Source of the DNA: Arabidopsis thaliana | Taxonomy: Eukaryota > Streptophyta > Magnoliopsida > Brassicales > Brassicaceae | DNA: 64,000 nucleotides | Assembly (NCBI RefSeq): GCF_000001735.4 | Contig: NC_003075.7 | Location: forward strand, 10,479,001-10,543,000 | Direction: 5' to 3' | Part shown: positions 36,885 to 48,466 of the stretch, one piece after another | Numbering within the stretch: the first letter of the stretch is position 1 | How the letters are laid out: the number at the start of each line of letters is the position of its first letter | Position numbers and translations under genes: made by a program | The notes under the pieces: model-generated | Database searches by the model: none | Told to the model about the DNA's origin: nothing | Seen by the model: only the letters and a program-made list of their open reading frames with translations

Positions 36885-37138
36885 ATTTTTTGTTTTTTTT
36901 TTGTTTTTTTTAATAGGAATGTCAATATCATTAAAATGAAGAGGTGAGGTTTTACAAAGAAAGCATAACCTAAAAAAAATGTAACCTTGCCAAAAAAGAA
37001 ATAAAAACAAGGGTTACATATATAACGTTGAGTGTCAATCAAGGTATTATTATCGAATCCAAAAAGCCACCAAGTTTCGGAAGTTCTTCCTGTTCTTTCT
37101 GGCAGTGATATCGTGTTCCTAATCAACGTATTTCAATG
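36885..37138 (-). mobile_element. 5'-truncated LINE-like retroposon with 13-bp target duplication
   Basis: The 13-mer GTCGATCCATATA occurs at 36872-36884 and again at 37139-37151, with near-identity continuing one base beyond. Between them is 254 bp whose left end is an interrupted T tract (36885-36912), i.e. an A-rich tail on the minus strand, preceded on that strand by TTTAATGATATTGACATTCC, the style of plant LINE 3' ends. A tail at one end plus a direct target duplication is the hallmark of target-primed reverse transcription. The right end is the 5' truncation point. Confidence 0.75.
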
Positions 37139-37151
37139 GTCGATCCATATA

Positions 37152-39139
37152 GTTTTTCTTGGATCAACACGATTCATATAGTTATGTTGATCAATCTCGA
37201 GAAATATTTATCAGATATAATTTACCAAGAAAAATAAAATATAGAATCGCCGAGAATTTTGATTAGCTACGCATTTACACTTTAACCTGATTATAGCTAG
37301 CAATATTAACGTCTAATTAGAACCTAACATATAACTAATTATTACATTTTTCTGAGGTTTTCATATATATGACAACATGATCATATAGGAAAATTCCTTT
37401 CCTCTATATACTCAGTACCAAACACGTAAAGATATACGAAGAGAGCCATATATACATAACACATGGAGAATCCAACGTTTTAATTAATGTATGGAAATGA
37501 ATCAGTTTGGGATACGGAAACCCTAGAAGTCGTGTAGAGAGAGATATTTGGACAGGTGTGCGAAGCTGGCCACATGTAAATTATCCTTGCACGATTCTTA
37601 AAGTTCTCTCCGCCATAGTTAACTAGGCGTTAGGCTTGAACTTTATGTAATGGGAATTGAACACCACTTTTGGGAAGATGTTTTATTTTATCCTTCATAT
37701 ATATACCACAGTATTAGTATATGAGATATGCATAATTAGTATCTTTAAAGTAATTTATATGTTTACATTGTATGTATACGTAAGCAAGTACGTATAGCCG
37801 AGATCTTTTTCAGACATGCCTTGTCCTAATATTGTAGATGTTTGCATCATTTAGCATGTAAATTTTGAATTTGAATTATGAATATTGAAGTTCTATTAAT
37901 TTTTTGTTTTTTTCCAAAGGATTATGGAAATATTTACTTTTGAGTTTTCAGGATATTAACTCTTTTTTTTTTAGATAGAAGGTTCTGAAACTAGAACGGT
38001 ACGTACATTCCCTAGTCAAGAGACAAGAACATTTTATTAACGTTTAATTTTACTGCAGTCGATTTTCTAGTTGCTATTCATATCCCTTTAAAAGACTAAT
38101 AGTTGTAGAAAATGCAGATCATTGCGGTATATAGCCTTGTGTTTCTAGAATAATAGAACCTGAGTTATATTTTTGGAATTATCACTTATCTACTTAACCA
38201 AAATTCAAATATAAATACTTACCCTCAGTTTATCTTTGTTTCTCTCTTTTTATAATATTAATAGATACATTGAGTCATAATTAAGAATCTTAACACATAT
38301 TTCAAAGAAAAGGGTTAGTATAAAATAAAAAGGGACTCTAAATATAATAGAGAAAGTGTGGCGTCGTGTAAAGCATACTGCATACGTACACATAAATGTA
38401 CAACAATACTAGCCATATATCGACAATATAGCGAACTGACTCAATAAAGTCTTTTGCGTTGTGTTGTCACTATGAAATTAATGCGAAAAAGGTAGAATTG
38501 ATCAGCCCCGGCCCAACAAGTTTATATATACATTTCATCTTCACCTTATCGGGACATAACTCGTATCTGTTGTGACAAATGTATACCCTTTTTTTGGTAC
38601 GTCGATAAATTTTTTGTTAACGATTCGTCTATTAAATTTATTAATCAATGAGTTATGGTGCCCATATATAATTTGTCGCCTTCCTATCTCCCCTCAAAAT
38701 ATTCTATAGGCAATAATAAATCAATACAAAGAGATAATTTTTTATTCAATTAAAAAACAAAAGATATATCAAGATTTCCCAATTAGGAAATTGCCAACGT
38801 AAATCTATATAAAGTAAGCTTCTGTCAGGCACGCAAATAAAGGTCTGCATGTTGTGAAAAAATGGTCGGTCGAAGAACGATCTACCTTTCGGATATTTAG
38901 TTTTTTTCTTCTGAGTTATTTTCGTATATTATTAAGTTACGTGGATTGCTAATCTTTGTATTGCATCCACACGTAGTTATATTTTTATTCATGGGCCATG
39001 TATTTTTTTTTCACGTCTCACACTTCAAATTTGTAACTATATATATATATACAAATGTGGACAATAGATAAGATTTTATAAGATTTTTAGAGATGATAAA
39101 GAAACGTGTATGTACGTTGGACAACATATATATAATTAA
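37152..39139. other. Gene desert, part 2
   Basis: About 2 kb of AT-rich DNA with no open frame of coding character and no clear repeat. Confidence 0.5.
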
Positions 39140-39319
39140 AAATTCGAGTCAGTTAACTCCGCATTCGAAGCAGATTTATGTGTTGTGCAAGGAGCGATAC
39201 AATATGCTTGGTCTCGAAGATACAAAAAGATGATATTTGAAGGAGATAATAAGATTTTCTCCCGATCAGTTCAGATTTATCTCCAACCTTCGTATGATGC
39301 ATGGTCCATTTTACCTTAA
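39140..39319 (+). pseudogene. RNase H-like (RVT_3/LINE-type) protein fragment
   Basis: A 59-codon stretch between stops reads SAFEADLCVVQGAIQYAW and then KKMIFEGDNKIF. This matches the plant RNase H-like domain of non-LTR elements and their derived genes (AFEAEx-LxxALxxAWxxG-x-VxFEGDxK), including the catalytic-type Glu and Asp positions. It has no ATG, begins right after a stop and ends at a TAA in ...DAWSILP, so it is a remnant of a LINE open frame or of an RNase H-like gene. Confidence 0.6.
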
Positions 39320-40069
39320 ATTGGTCATGCTGAAACATTACGAATTTATTTACTTTTTTTTTTTGTAATAATTATCATATTGCTTGTACATTCTATTGTA
39401 CGAATGATTTCAAATATGAAACGTTCCCCATTATTTTTACATTTGATAGATTAATTAAGGAGGCATGAACCATAGCGAGCCAAGTGTCATTGTGTTGAAT
39501 AGCCGGTAGCAAAGTCGCCGAAACTTTTAATGTCGGGGAAAATGGTTTTGACAAGCTCAAATTCAACCATTGTTTTGTCAATATATTGCCGGTTTGGTCT
39601 GAACTCTGAACTCTGAAGAATAAATAAACAAGATATGATTTCGGGCAATAATTATTAATGCTAATTGTTTTAAGCTAAAGGGGAGGGGGGAGAGGAAGAA
39701 ATTTTGGTTCTTTATTATATCAACAAAAAACATAACGAAAACATGAATCTAGGTATATCATTTTAATCTGCATATCCGAAAATGTTCCCTATACTAACTA
39801 ATACACGAATTTATTATAAGGGAAACAAATAGACAGGTGATATTTTAAATTAGAGCTCTACACATCTCTTTTTTTGCTTGGTGGCTCAACAAAAACTTCA
39901 TCTTCTTTTGGTTTCAAACTCTACAAAATCGTGGATGCACTTACAGTTATATATAATTAGATATATTACTGATAATATAGATTATATGATATGGATCTCT
40001 CTCTCTATATATACATTGTATTTAATCCATTATTCCATTTACTCAACTCAGACAAACTATGATTAATAG

Positions 40070-40114
<45 letters not shown>

Positions 40115-42130
40115 TGATACATTTATATATCGCATATATATGTTTGTAATCTTGTATATATATCTAACGTATGGATGCATGAATTTTACAAAATGAGAGA
40201 ACCATTTATTGGTAAGACTTTTCTTTGATATCATGAAGGAAGCAGCCAAAGTAATATATATTTTATGTTCTGATTATTATATTTTTCTCCGCTCCGCCAA
40301 GTCAATTGATAAATTTCGTGCAACTAAGAAAAATATCTGCATCTTAAGCTAAGTCATATCATTAGAAATATAAATATAGAAGTCATATTCTTATGTTCCT
40401 TTTCTCTAATCAGATTACATTTAAAACCCAAAAGTTTGAAGATATATACTAGAGTTATTTGGCTTTGTTACGTTAACGTGGGAGGAAAATAGCGAGTGTT
40501 TCTGATTAAAGTCAAGAGCAAATGAGCAATACATATTTGTCTGTATATGTATCCATGAGTTACTAGTCGAAAAAAAAATGTTCATTACTTTTATGTTATG
40601 TTTATTTTTGTCAACAGGTCGTTGCAGATTTGCAGCTTATCTTAACCCTAATATTTTACACATATGTCATGTATGTATTTCTCAGAATCAAGTTAAGAGG
40701 TTAAACAAAAAAGGAGGTTAACCAGGGTTTGTAGCTTATAATATATTTTATATTTATTATATGTAGTTTATATTAATTTTTGTATATATAAGTGAAAAAG
40801 CTATGTAACAATATTGTAAAAAACAACATATCATTTAAATTATAGCTCCATAATATATATAGGGAATAGAAACAACTCAAATGTAAATAATATAGTGGTA
40901 AGACTCCTAAATTATATAATCCTTAGGCCTCAAAAAAGAATGCGTTAGAATGTAAATTAACGGTTTAAAATTTTCTGAGAAAAAAGATGATGAGGATTCG
41001 GTCCACAATTCTCCGATTAACCATATAAAACTCTAAACTTTCATATAACTCTTATCATGAAACCGTAAAAGATCGTCCATAATTATTGATCCAGATTTTT
41101 TCATTAAATAATAGAAGGATTCAATATGATTTTAGCTAGATAGATTTGGGAGTTTAATTAGCTGGTTTAGCTAATTCACCAGAAAATGTTTTATCTAACT
41201 AGTACTAATTAGCATATTGTATTTTACATGTTATCCCAAATGAATTATTTTTAATTTTCACACACACACACATGTATACACTTTTCATCTAGAATGCCAC
41301 ACATCTTCATTTTACTTTTAGTCATTGTTAGTTGTATTTTTTTGTTAATGAATGATTGAAAACTGAAATTGCAATATAAGAATATTTTGATAAAAAAATA
41401 TATATGACACAAATGCAAATAATAATAGAGAATTCTCAATATAGAATTGTTTAAAGAAATCTATCATATTAATCTAAAAAATTATTATCAAGATATAAAT
41501 TAAAAAAAAATATCTTATCTAATTCTATATGTGCATGTGGTATGTGTAATAAGCTACTACAGACACGTAAACAGATATTACTACTTTGAATAGCAATTAC
41601 ATTTATAACTTTACAAAGAAAGACTACATATGTAGTAAATAAATCTCAATATTCAATCTCGTTTAGCCATTTGTCATGATATTTGTATGTAGATATGCTA
41701 TATAATATCACAAATATCATATTCAAGTAGTAAAAAATCTAAAGAAAAAATAGTTGCCAAAACAAAAGAGATAAGTAAAACTAGTCTTCGTAGTTATCTC
41801 TCTGAATTATGCATGGATATCATTCCCACTCTTTTATTCACTCTACTATTAAGAAAAAAAAACGTGCTGTATATGAAACAAAAAAAAAACCCAAAGAAAT
41901 TGTTGATGTCAATTGATATAACACATATCTGAAATTAAATATTTGATGTAGCACAAGAAACTTAAATTTAAAAACCAAATAAACTTATAAAGGGTAGACT
42001 TTACCCCACATTTGTCTCTCTCTACTTAAGCCAAATTGCTCTATTCTTTTGTTTTCTCTTTATAATTAGGCTTTATAAACCAACTTTTATTAAGAACAAC
42101 AAAAATAAAATTGTTATTTATTTGGCAACA
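39320..42130. other. Gene desert, part 3 (distal CYP707A1 upstream region)
   Basis: AT-rich DNA with a long (TA)n microsatellite at about 40069-40108 and a short (CA)n run at 41261-41273. The segment at 39393-39600 is less AT-rich and might be more of the same LINE remnant, but I cannot assign it. No gene is visible. Confidence 0.5.
40069..40108. repeat. (TA)n microsatellite
   Basis: About 20 uninterrupted TA units, likely polymorphic in length between accessions. Confidence 0.9.
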
Positions 42131-42238
42131 GAACGAATTATTAACCAAATTAATCCATTTGAATGGCCCTCCTCTCTCTCTGTCTTTAATTAGTTGGTTT
42201 GGTCAAAATCTCACACGCTCTTTATGCATGCTCTTTGA

Positions 42239-42350
42239 CACGTGCTATCTTCGTCTCTCTCAAATGAGCTGTCTCTCTAATAAGAGTTTCTTCTGTATAG
42301 GAAAGGAAAGGTCTCTCTCTCTCTATTTACTTATGAGAATAGCCTATAAA
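42239..42350 (+). promoter_or_regulatory. CYP707A1 core promoter: G-box and TATA box
   Basis: A perfect CACGTG (in ACACGTGC, ABRE/G-box type) lies at 42239-42244, and CCTATAAAACC with TATAAA at 42345-42350, about 174 bp before the ATG. A TTGACC-type W-box in reverse (GGTCAA) lies near 42200. CYP707A1 is known to be ABA- and osmotic-responsive, which fits an ABRE-like G-box; binding itself is not shown. Confidence 0.55.
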
Positions 42351-42523
42351 ACCCCTTCACATCTCCCACTTGTTTTGCATCACAAACATTTCTTCCATTA
42401 CATTAAAACTCCAAAAAATTCATTTTTGTTTTCTTTTAGAGTTCACAAGTTCTTCGTTGTTCAGCTACTCCCACTGTCATAACACGAAGTGGGTTTTTTT
42501 CTGATCAAAGAACAAAAACAAAA

Positions 42524-44517
42524 ATGGATATCTCCGCCTTGTTTCTCACTCTCTTCGCCGGAAGTCTCTTCCTTTACTTTCTCCGGTGTCTAATCTCTCA
42601 GCGCCGCTTTGGATCTTCCAAACTCCCACTCCCTCCGGGAACAATGGGTTGGCCTTACGTCGGAGAAACTTTCCAGCTTTACTCTCAAGACCCTAATGTC
42701 TTTTTCCAATCAAAACAGAAAAGGTCAGTGCTTTAAGAACCGAAAATTTATAAAAATCGAAATTTTTGAAAGAAATTTGATGATGTTTTATGACAGGTAT
42801 GGATCGGTGTTTAAGACTCATGTATTGGGATGTCCATGTGTGATGATCTCGAGTCCAGAGGCTGCTAAGTTCGTGCTGGTGACGAAATCTCATCTCTTTA
42901 AACCAACTTTTCCGGCGAGTAAAGAGAGGATGTTGGGGAAACAAGCCATCTTCTTCCACCAGGGTGATTATCACGCTAAACTCAGGAAGCTTGTTCTTCG
43001 TGCTTTTATGCCTGAATCTATCAGAAACATGGTTCCTGATATTGAATCCATCGCTCAAGACTCTCTCCGAAGTTGGGAGGGAACAATGATCAACACTTAC
43101 CAAGAAATGAAAACAGTAAGCTCCTCTGTTTTGTTTTTCCTCTGCTAGAAACAGAGCTACACACATAATTCCCCTGTTTTTGAAAACAGAGCATAACGTT
43201 ACTTTCCTCTGTTTTGATCTTTTTTTGTTTGATCAGTACACCTTCAACGTTGCGTTGCTATCGATCTTCGGAAAAGACGAGGTTTTATACAGAGAAGATC
43301 TAAAACGATGCTACTACATTCTCGAGAAAGGTTACAATTCGATGCCAGTGAATCTCCCTGGAACACTTTTCCACAAATCAATGAAAGCTCGGAAGGAACT
43401 CTCACAGATCCTCGCTAGAATCTTATCAGAGAGAAGACAGAACGGTTCCTCACACAACGATCTTCTCGGATCATTCATGGGAGACAAAGAAGAGCTAACC
43501 GACGAACAGATCGCCGACAACATAATCGGAGTAATCTTCGCCGCTAGAGACACGACGGCGAGTGTGATGTCGTGGATCCTCAAGTACCTAGCCGAGAATC
43601 CCAACGTTCTAGAAGCCGTTACTGTAAGTACATATACGGACACGTATTTGTCGTCTTTTGGTAATATAAAAAACAGAGAAGTGGCAGTTTCGTAGTTTTG
43701 TTTGTGTTCTTATGGGTAATTTTGGTATTTTAAACAGGAAGAACAAATGGCAATAAGGAAAGACAAAGAAGAAGGAGAGTCTCTAACTTGGGGAGATACA
43801 AAGAAGATGCCATTAACTTCAAGAGTTATTCAAGAAACATTAAGAGTCGCTTCAATCTTATCTTTCACATTCAGAGAAGCTGTCGAAGATGTCGAATACG
43901 AAGGTACTAAACATACACAATTAAACCGATAAATGATGACGATCTCGAGTCGAAATTCGAACTAACATTCTATGGTTTTACAGGATATTTGATACCTAAA
44001 GGATGGAAAGTGTTACCCCTATTCAGAAACATTCATCATAGTGCTGATATTTTTTCTAATCCGGGGAAATTTGATCCATCAAGATTCGAGGTAATTATCA
44101 TTTGTTTGATAGTTTGTAGTACTGTTTTTAATGTTTTGGAGTATGATGTTATATTTAACATGATTTGGTTGCTAATATAGGTGGCTCCAAAACCCAATAC
44201 GTTCATGCCATTTGGCAATGGAACCCACTCGTGTCCTGGAAATGAATTAGCCAAGCTTGAGATGTCTATTATGATTCATCATCTCACCACCAAGTACAGG
44301 TGTGTGTGTGTGTACTACTTACTTATTACCTTCTCTTTCACTCATTTTGTTCTTTTCTTTCAAATTTATGTGTAGAATTGTCTTTGATAAGGGGTATATT
44401 TGTAATTTCAGTTGGTCAATTGTTGGAGCGAGCGACGGGATTCAGTATGGGCCATTCGCGCTTCCCCAAAACGGACTGCCCATTGTGCTGGCCCGGAAGC
44501 CGGAGATCGAAGTGTAG
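42524..44517 (+). CDS. CYP707A1: Abscisic acid 8'-hydroxylase
   Basis: Seven exons (42524-42723, 42797-43115, 43237-43623, 43738-43903, 43984-44090, 44181-44299, 44412-44517) splice in frame to 467 residues, the known length of CYP707A1 (At4g19230). The enzyme is an ER-bound cytochrome P450 that hydroxylates (+)-abscisic acid at C8', the committed step toward phaseic acid, lowering ABA in mid-maturation seeds and in guard cells. It has an N-terminal membrane anchor (about 4-23), a proline-rich hinge (PLPPGTMGWP), the I-helix AARDTT (275-280), the K-helix ETLR (335-338) and the heme loop FGNGTHSCPG with ligand C411. All motifs are intact. It is isolated, with a 13.4-kb gene-free region upstream. 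Confidence 0.97.
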
Positions 44518-47210
44518 AATGACAGAATTGCCTTTAGCTTTTCTATATTTGGAAAGAGGAGACTAGAGAAGAAGAATAAATAATTCTTTCTTTCTTTATC
44601 AAGAAAAAAAGATAGAGATGGAGGAAAACAGGTTCAAGATTTTGGTAGAAAAATATTCCCCAAATGGGATCAAGGAGAAAACACCAAGTGTACAAAAACT
44701 TCAATTTTATTTTTCTTGACTTTCTTTAGTTTTTTTTTTTTGAGTTTTTAATTTTAATTTAAGATGGGAAAAGCTAGTAATTGAATTTAAAAAAACAGGG
44801 GAAAATGTTAGTACAAGTCTCTCATGTATTTTTTTTTTGTTTTTCCTGAAAATATCTTATGGTTATGTTATAACTATTTCCTCCTGGATTGAGACTTCCC
44901 TTGTTTTTTGAATAAATTTTTTTTGTTATATTTTTATATATATATTTAAAATATCTGTTTTAATGAGCCGTATTGGTTATATACTTATATTGAAGACATC
45001 CCAAAGCAATATTCTACAATTTGGTGATTGCTTCTATATTACAAGAAATAACTTGTCTTACAAGTCTTGAATCTAAATATCTAAAAGTCAAACTATTAAA
45101 AATATTATTCAAATCAAGATTATTGTTCATATATGTTCTGTATACGATCGTTACTTATATAATGTAGAAATTATATATGTGTATGGGGTTTCCGAAATAT
45201 TGGAATTACAACATGCTTCAAAGTCCTGATGGCTAATTGGGTCAAGGAAACTACATTCCAAAATAAACTGGTTTTGACCGTACCGGCTACATGAATCTCT
45301 CAAGATGCACTAAGCACGTTATTAACAAGTAAATATGGGTATCTCCGTATCTGACTATCTGAGACAAAGTTAATTATCCTACACGATCGCAAAAGTTTTT
45401 ACCTGTTTTTTTTTTTTACAACCAGTGTCCAGTGATTATTCAAAATTTTAGATTACTACAAATGTGATTGATCGTTACAAAAATAAAAGTTTTGAACAAA
45501 AAAAAACAAAAAAAAAGAATTTCACGCTATATTTAACCACACCTACCACATTTTTTTCTATAGACTTAGGAACCACATAAATGATGACTATAGAATTGCC
45601 CTAATCATTATAGACAGTTTTTTTGAAAAAAGGTTAATTTATTAGCTTGACGTGAAAAAAAGAAACCCCGACTTTTATTCAAATAATTTGACGGACGACT
45701 TTGACCATCATCACCCGTGAATTATGTTTGTGGCCATCGTCGCTGTAATTATATTACTTTTTCAACGTATTATTATTTTATCTAAATTTTCACTGGTGAT
45801 ATGTATATAAATCATCTTTTATGATATTATATATACCATGATTGAGAATATTGATTATTGAGGAACAGCTGTTATTGCTTCCTCGATGAACAAATATCAA
45901 ACGGGCTATCAATTTCTAGTCACTTTCTTCCGTCTTATATATTATCGTTTTTATTTTTATTATTTTTATATTCAGATATTTTCTTTCTGAAGAATTTGTT
46001 TTTAAAGCAAATAGTGTAATATCTAAAAGGCTTAAAGGCATTGGACAAGTGAACCAACTACATAGTACAGGTGATATCACAACGTAAAACATTTCTTCTC
46101 ATATATAACCAAAAAATCCTATGCGTACGTTTTCTCTGTAAATTTTAACTAATTGTAGAACTATATCTTATATATTACAGATAGATGAAAAATGATGAGA
46201 TATGATTACAAAAAAATCATACGTGATTAGTATATACTCCTAAACAAAGATCGTTTGAGCATTATTATTATGTTTACTTGTACTTTTGACTTTGTATTAC
46301 TTTACGTCATATTGTCGTCCTTTAAATGTACCATGCTCCATGATTTTCACGTTCATCTTCTAAATCTAGAATAATGTAGATATTACATTATCGATGGTCC
46401 CGAATATGCCGGTCTGTCTAATGAGATTGTATTATTATGTTTTTTTTACAAGTGTTTATATATGTATGGAGAACTTGCATATGTGAATAGTTGATTCTTT
46501 TTTTTCTCATATTATTTACGTTATAGTTCAAATTTTCTGAAATTTGTAGTTCAATAAAAAATAAAAAATATTATTTAATGATTTTTACTCTATAAATTAA
46601 ATTTGTTCATAAGAATTTGAAAATGTTTTTTTTATATATCAATTAGAGGTTTCCATAAATTTATATTTATAAATCCATCATGTAAAACTCTAGGTATTGG
46701 AAAAACATCTAAACATTTCACATGAATTAAAGACTATATTTTAATTATTATTTTTGCGATAAAAGTACTGAAATGTCACATTGTGAATACTACATATCGA
46801 GATTTTTCTACGTAATCAGATTCTTTCACTGTCCTCATATATATATATATAATTATTTTTGTTACAAATCGGGTATATTTTAATCGCGTCTATAATATTT
46901 GAATAAGAATAATGGTGAAGGCATAACTAATTCGAATGTAAAAAAAATCTGTCGCATTCGAATTGCAACAATGCAAGTTATGATGCACTAACAAAAAAAA
47001 GAAAAAAAGAAGAAGCAGACATTGAGCTTTGACCTCAAATAAAGAAGTAAGAATTAGTTTGACTTATAAACAAATTAGTAGTTTTAATATTTTTCATAAG
47101 TTAAGTACGTGTCTATCAACTACATTACGTGGATTGTTGCAGGATTAATAAATGTGATCATTTAATTACTACGAAGAATAAACAGTATGGCAAAGAGTGT
47201 TTGTATATTA
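44518..47210. other. Intergenic spacer downstream of CYP707A1
   Basis: The first 400 bases include the CYP707A1 3' UTR. The rest is AT-rich with poly-A/T runs; no open frame, repeat or RNA gene is supported. Confidence 0.5.
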
Positions 47211-47983
47211 GAGCATTATTATTGATAGTCTCCTAAATTAGTCTTAGCATAGTTTTTAGGAATATATGTATAATTGATTTTAAAAATTTTGATGTTAAGA
47301 ATTTAGTTAAGAGATTAAAATTTTGGCAATATGCAATGATAGGTTCTTAACTTGAAGTTCTTAAAAAAAAAAGTTATTTGAAAATAATAAAAAATTTAGT
47401 TTTTAAAAAGTTAATAACTATTACAACTTATAAAATTTAAAACATATATGACATAAAAGTTTAAACAAACATGACGGAAACATAAACAAAAACGATTAGT
47501 TAAACTATTGATTTCTGCCAAATTCTAATGTCCAACATATTTTCGAGATTTGAAAGCATATATGTAAACTATGTGAAATACACTTGTGAACTTGTTGAAC
47601 AATTTTTTAGTTTTTTTTCCTCAAAAACTGATCTGAAATCGATCTGAATCTGACACCATCCGAACCGAAACCGAACCAAATATTCATATAATGCAAACGG
47701 ATAATAAACTATCTCATCCGAATTATTCGAATACAAAATAATCGAACCGAATCCGATCCGTAATCCGAATTATTCACTCCTAGGTGTCGCATTGTGTGAA
47801 AGAGAGAGAAGAAACAAAAGAAAAAGAAAACACTCAATCATAAAATGCCACATGTCTGGCTCTTAGATTTTAGTTTGGCTCTTATATAAGAGCCATTCTT
47901 AACAATATATTCAATAAAAACATTATATTTCATATCTACTTAACCTTAAGAACTAATCTAAGATACTACTAATAATGGTGCTC
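47211..47983. mobile_element. PIF/Harbinger-like non-autonomous element with TTA target duplication
   Basis: The left end GAGCATTATTATTGATAG and the right end read in reverse, GAGCACCATTATTAGTAG, form imperfect terminal inverted repeats whose similarity continues for roughly 40 bp. TTA lies immediately outside both ends (47208-47210 and 47984-47986), the 3-bp target duplication typical of PIF/Harbinger elements. The 773-bp interior has no transposase frame and contains a copy of the CCGAA-rich dispersed repeat. Confidence 0.6.
47610..47785 (+). repeat. Dispersed CCGAA-rich repeat, copy 2
   Basis: Same repeat as at 13975-14145, same orientation, here inside the Harbinger-like element. It could be an original internal part of such elements or a nested insertion. 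Confidence 0.75.
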
Positions 47984-48466
47984 TTAGTTGACTATTAGAC
48001 TTTTAGTGGTTGTATGCCATAATCTGAATAAATATAATAATTAAACAAATTAACATCTATATAGATGAATAATTATTTACGACCAAATAATATATTAATT
48101 AGTTTTGTGGTCGTTCGATCCTTTAAATTATGGATTGGAGACCAAACTTTCAATTAAATGGAGGGCTTTAGAGCAAAAGACTCTTTCCATAAAACCCCAA
48201 AATTAAATCAAAACTATGTTAAATTAGAAGGAACGTTCCTAAATTAAGAGGTTTTTGTGAAGCTAAAGGGATTTGACGTGTCATGACCTGATTGGTCGTG
48301 AGTTTGAGAAAACAATTTTTTTTTCTCCTTTCCCATCTCTTTCTTACTCTCTCTCAGCTGCTCTTCTGTTTTGTTCTGATCTCTCTGAAATCAATTGATC
48401 TTTAACATTTTTTTTTTCAAAGAGACCCAATTTAAGATTCCACCATTGTACATAAAAAATATAAAG

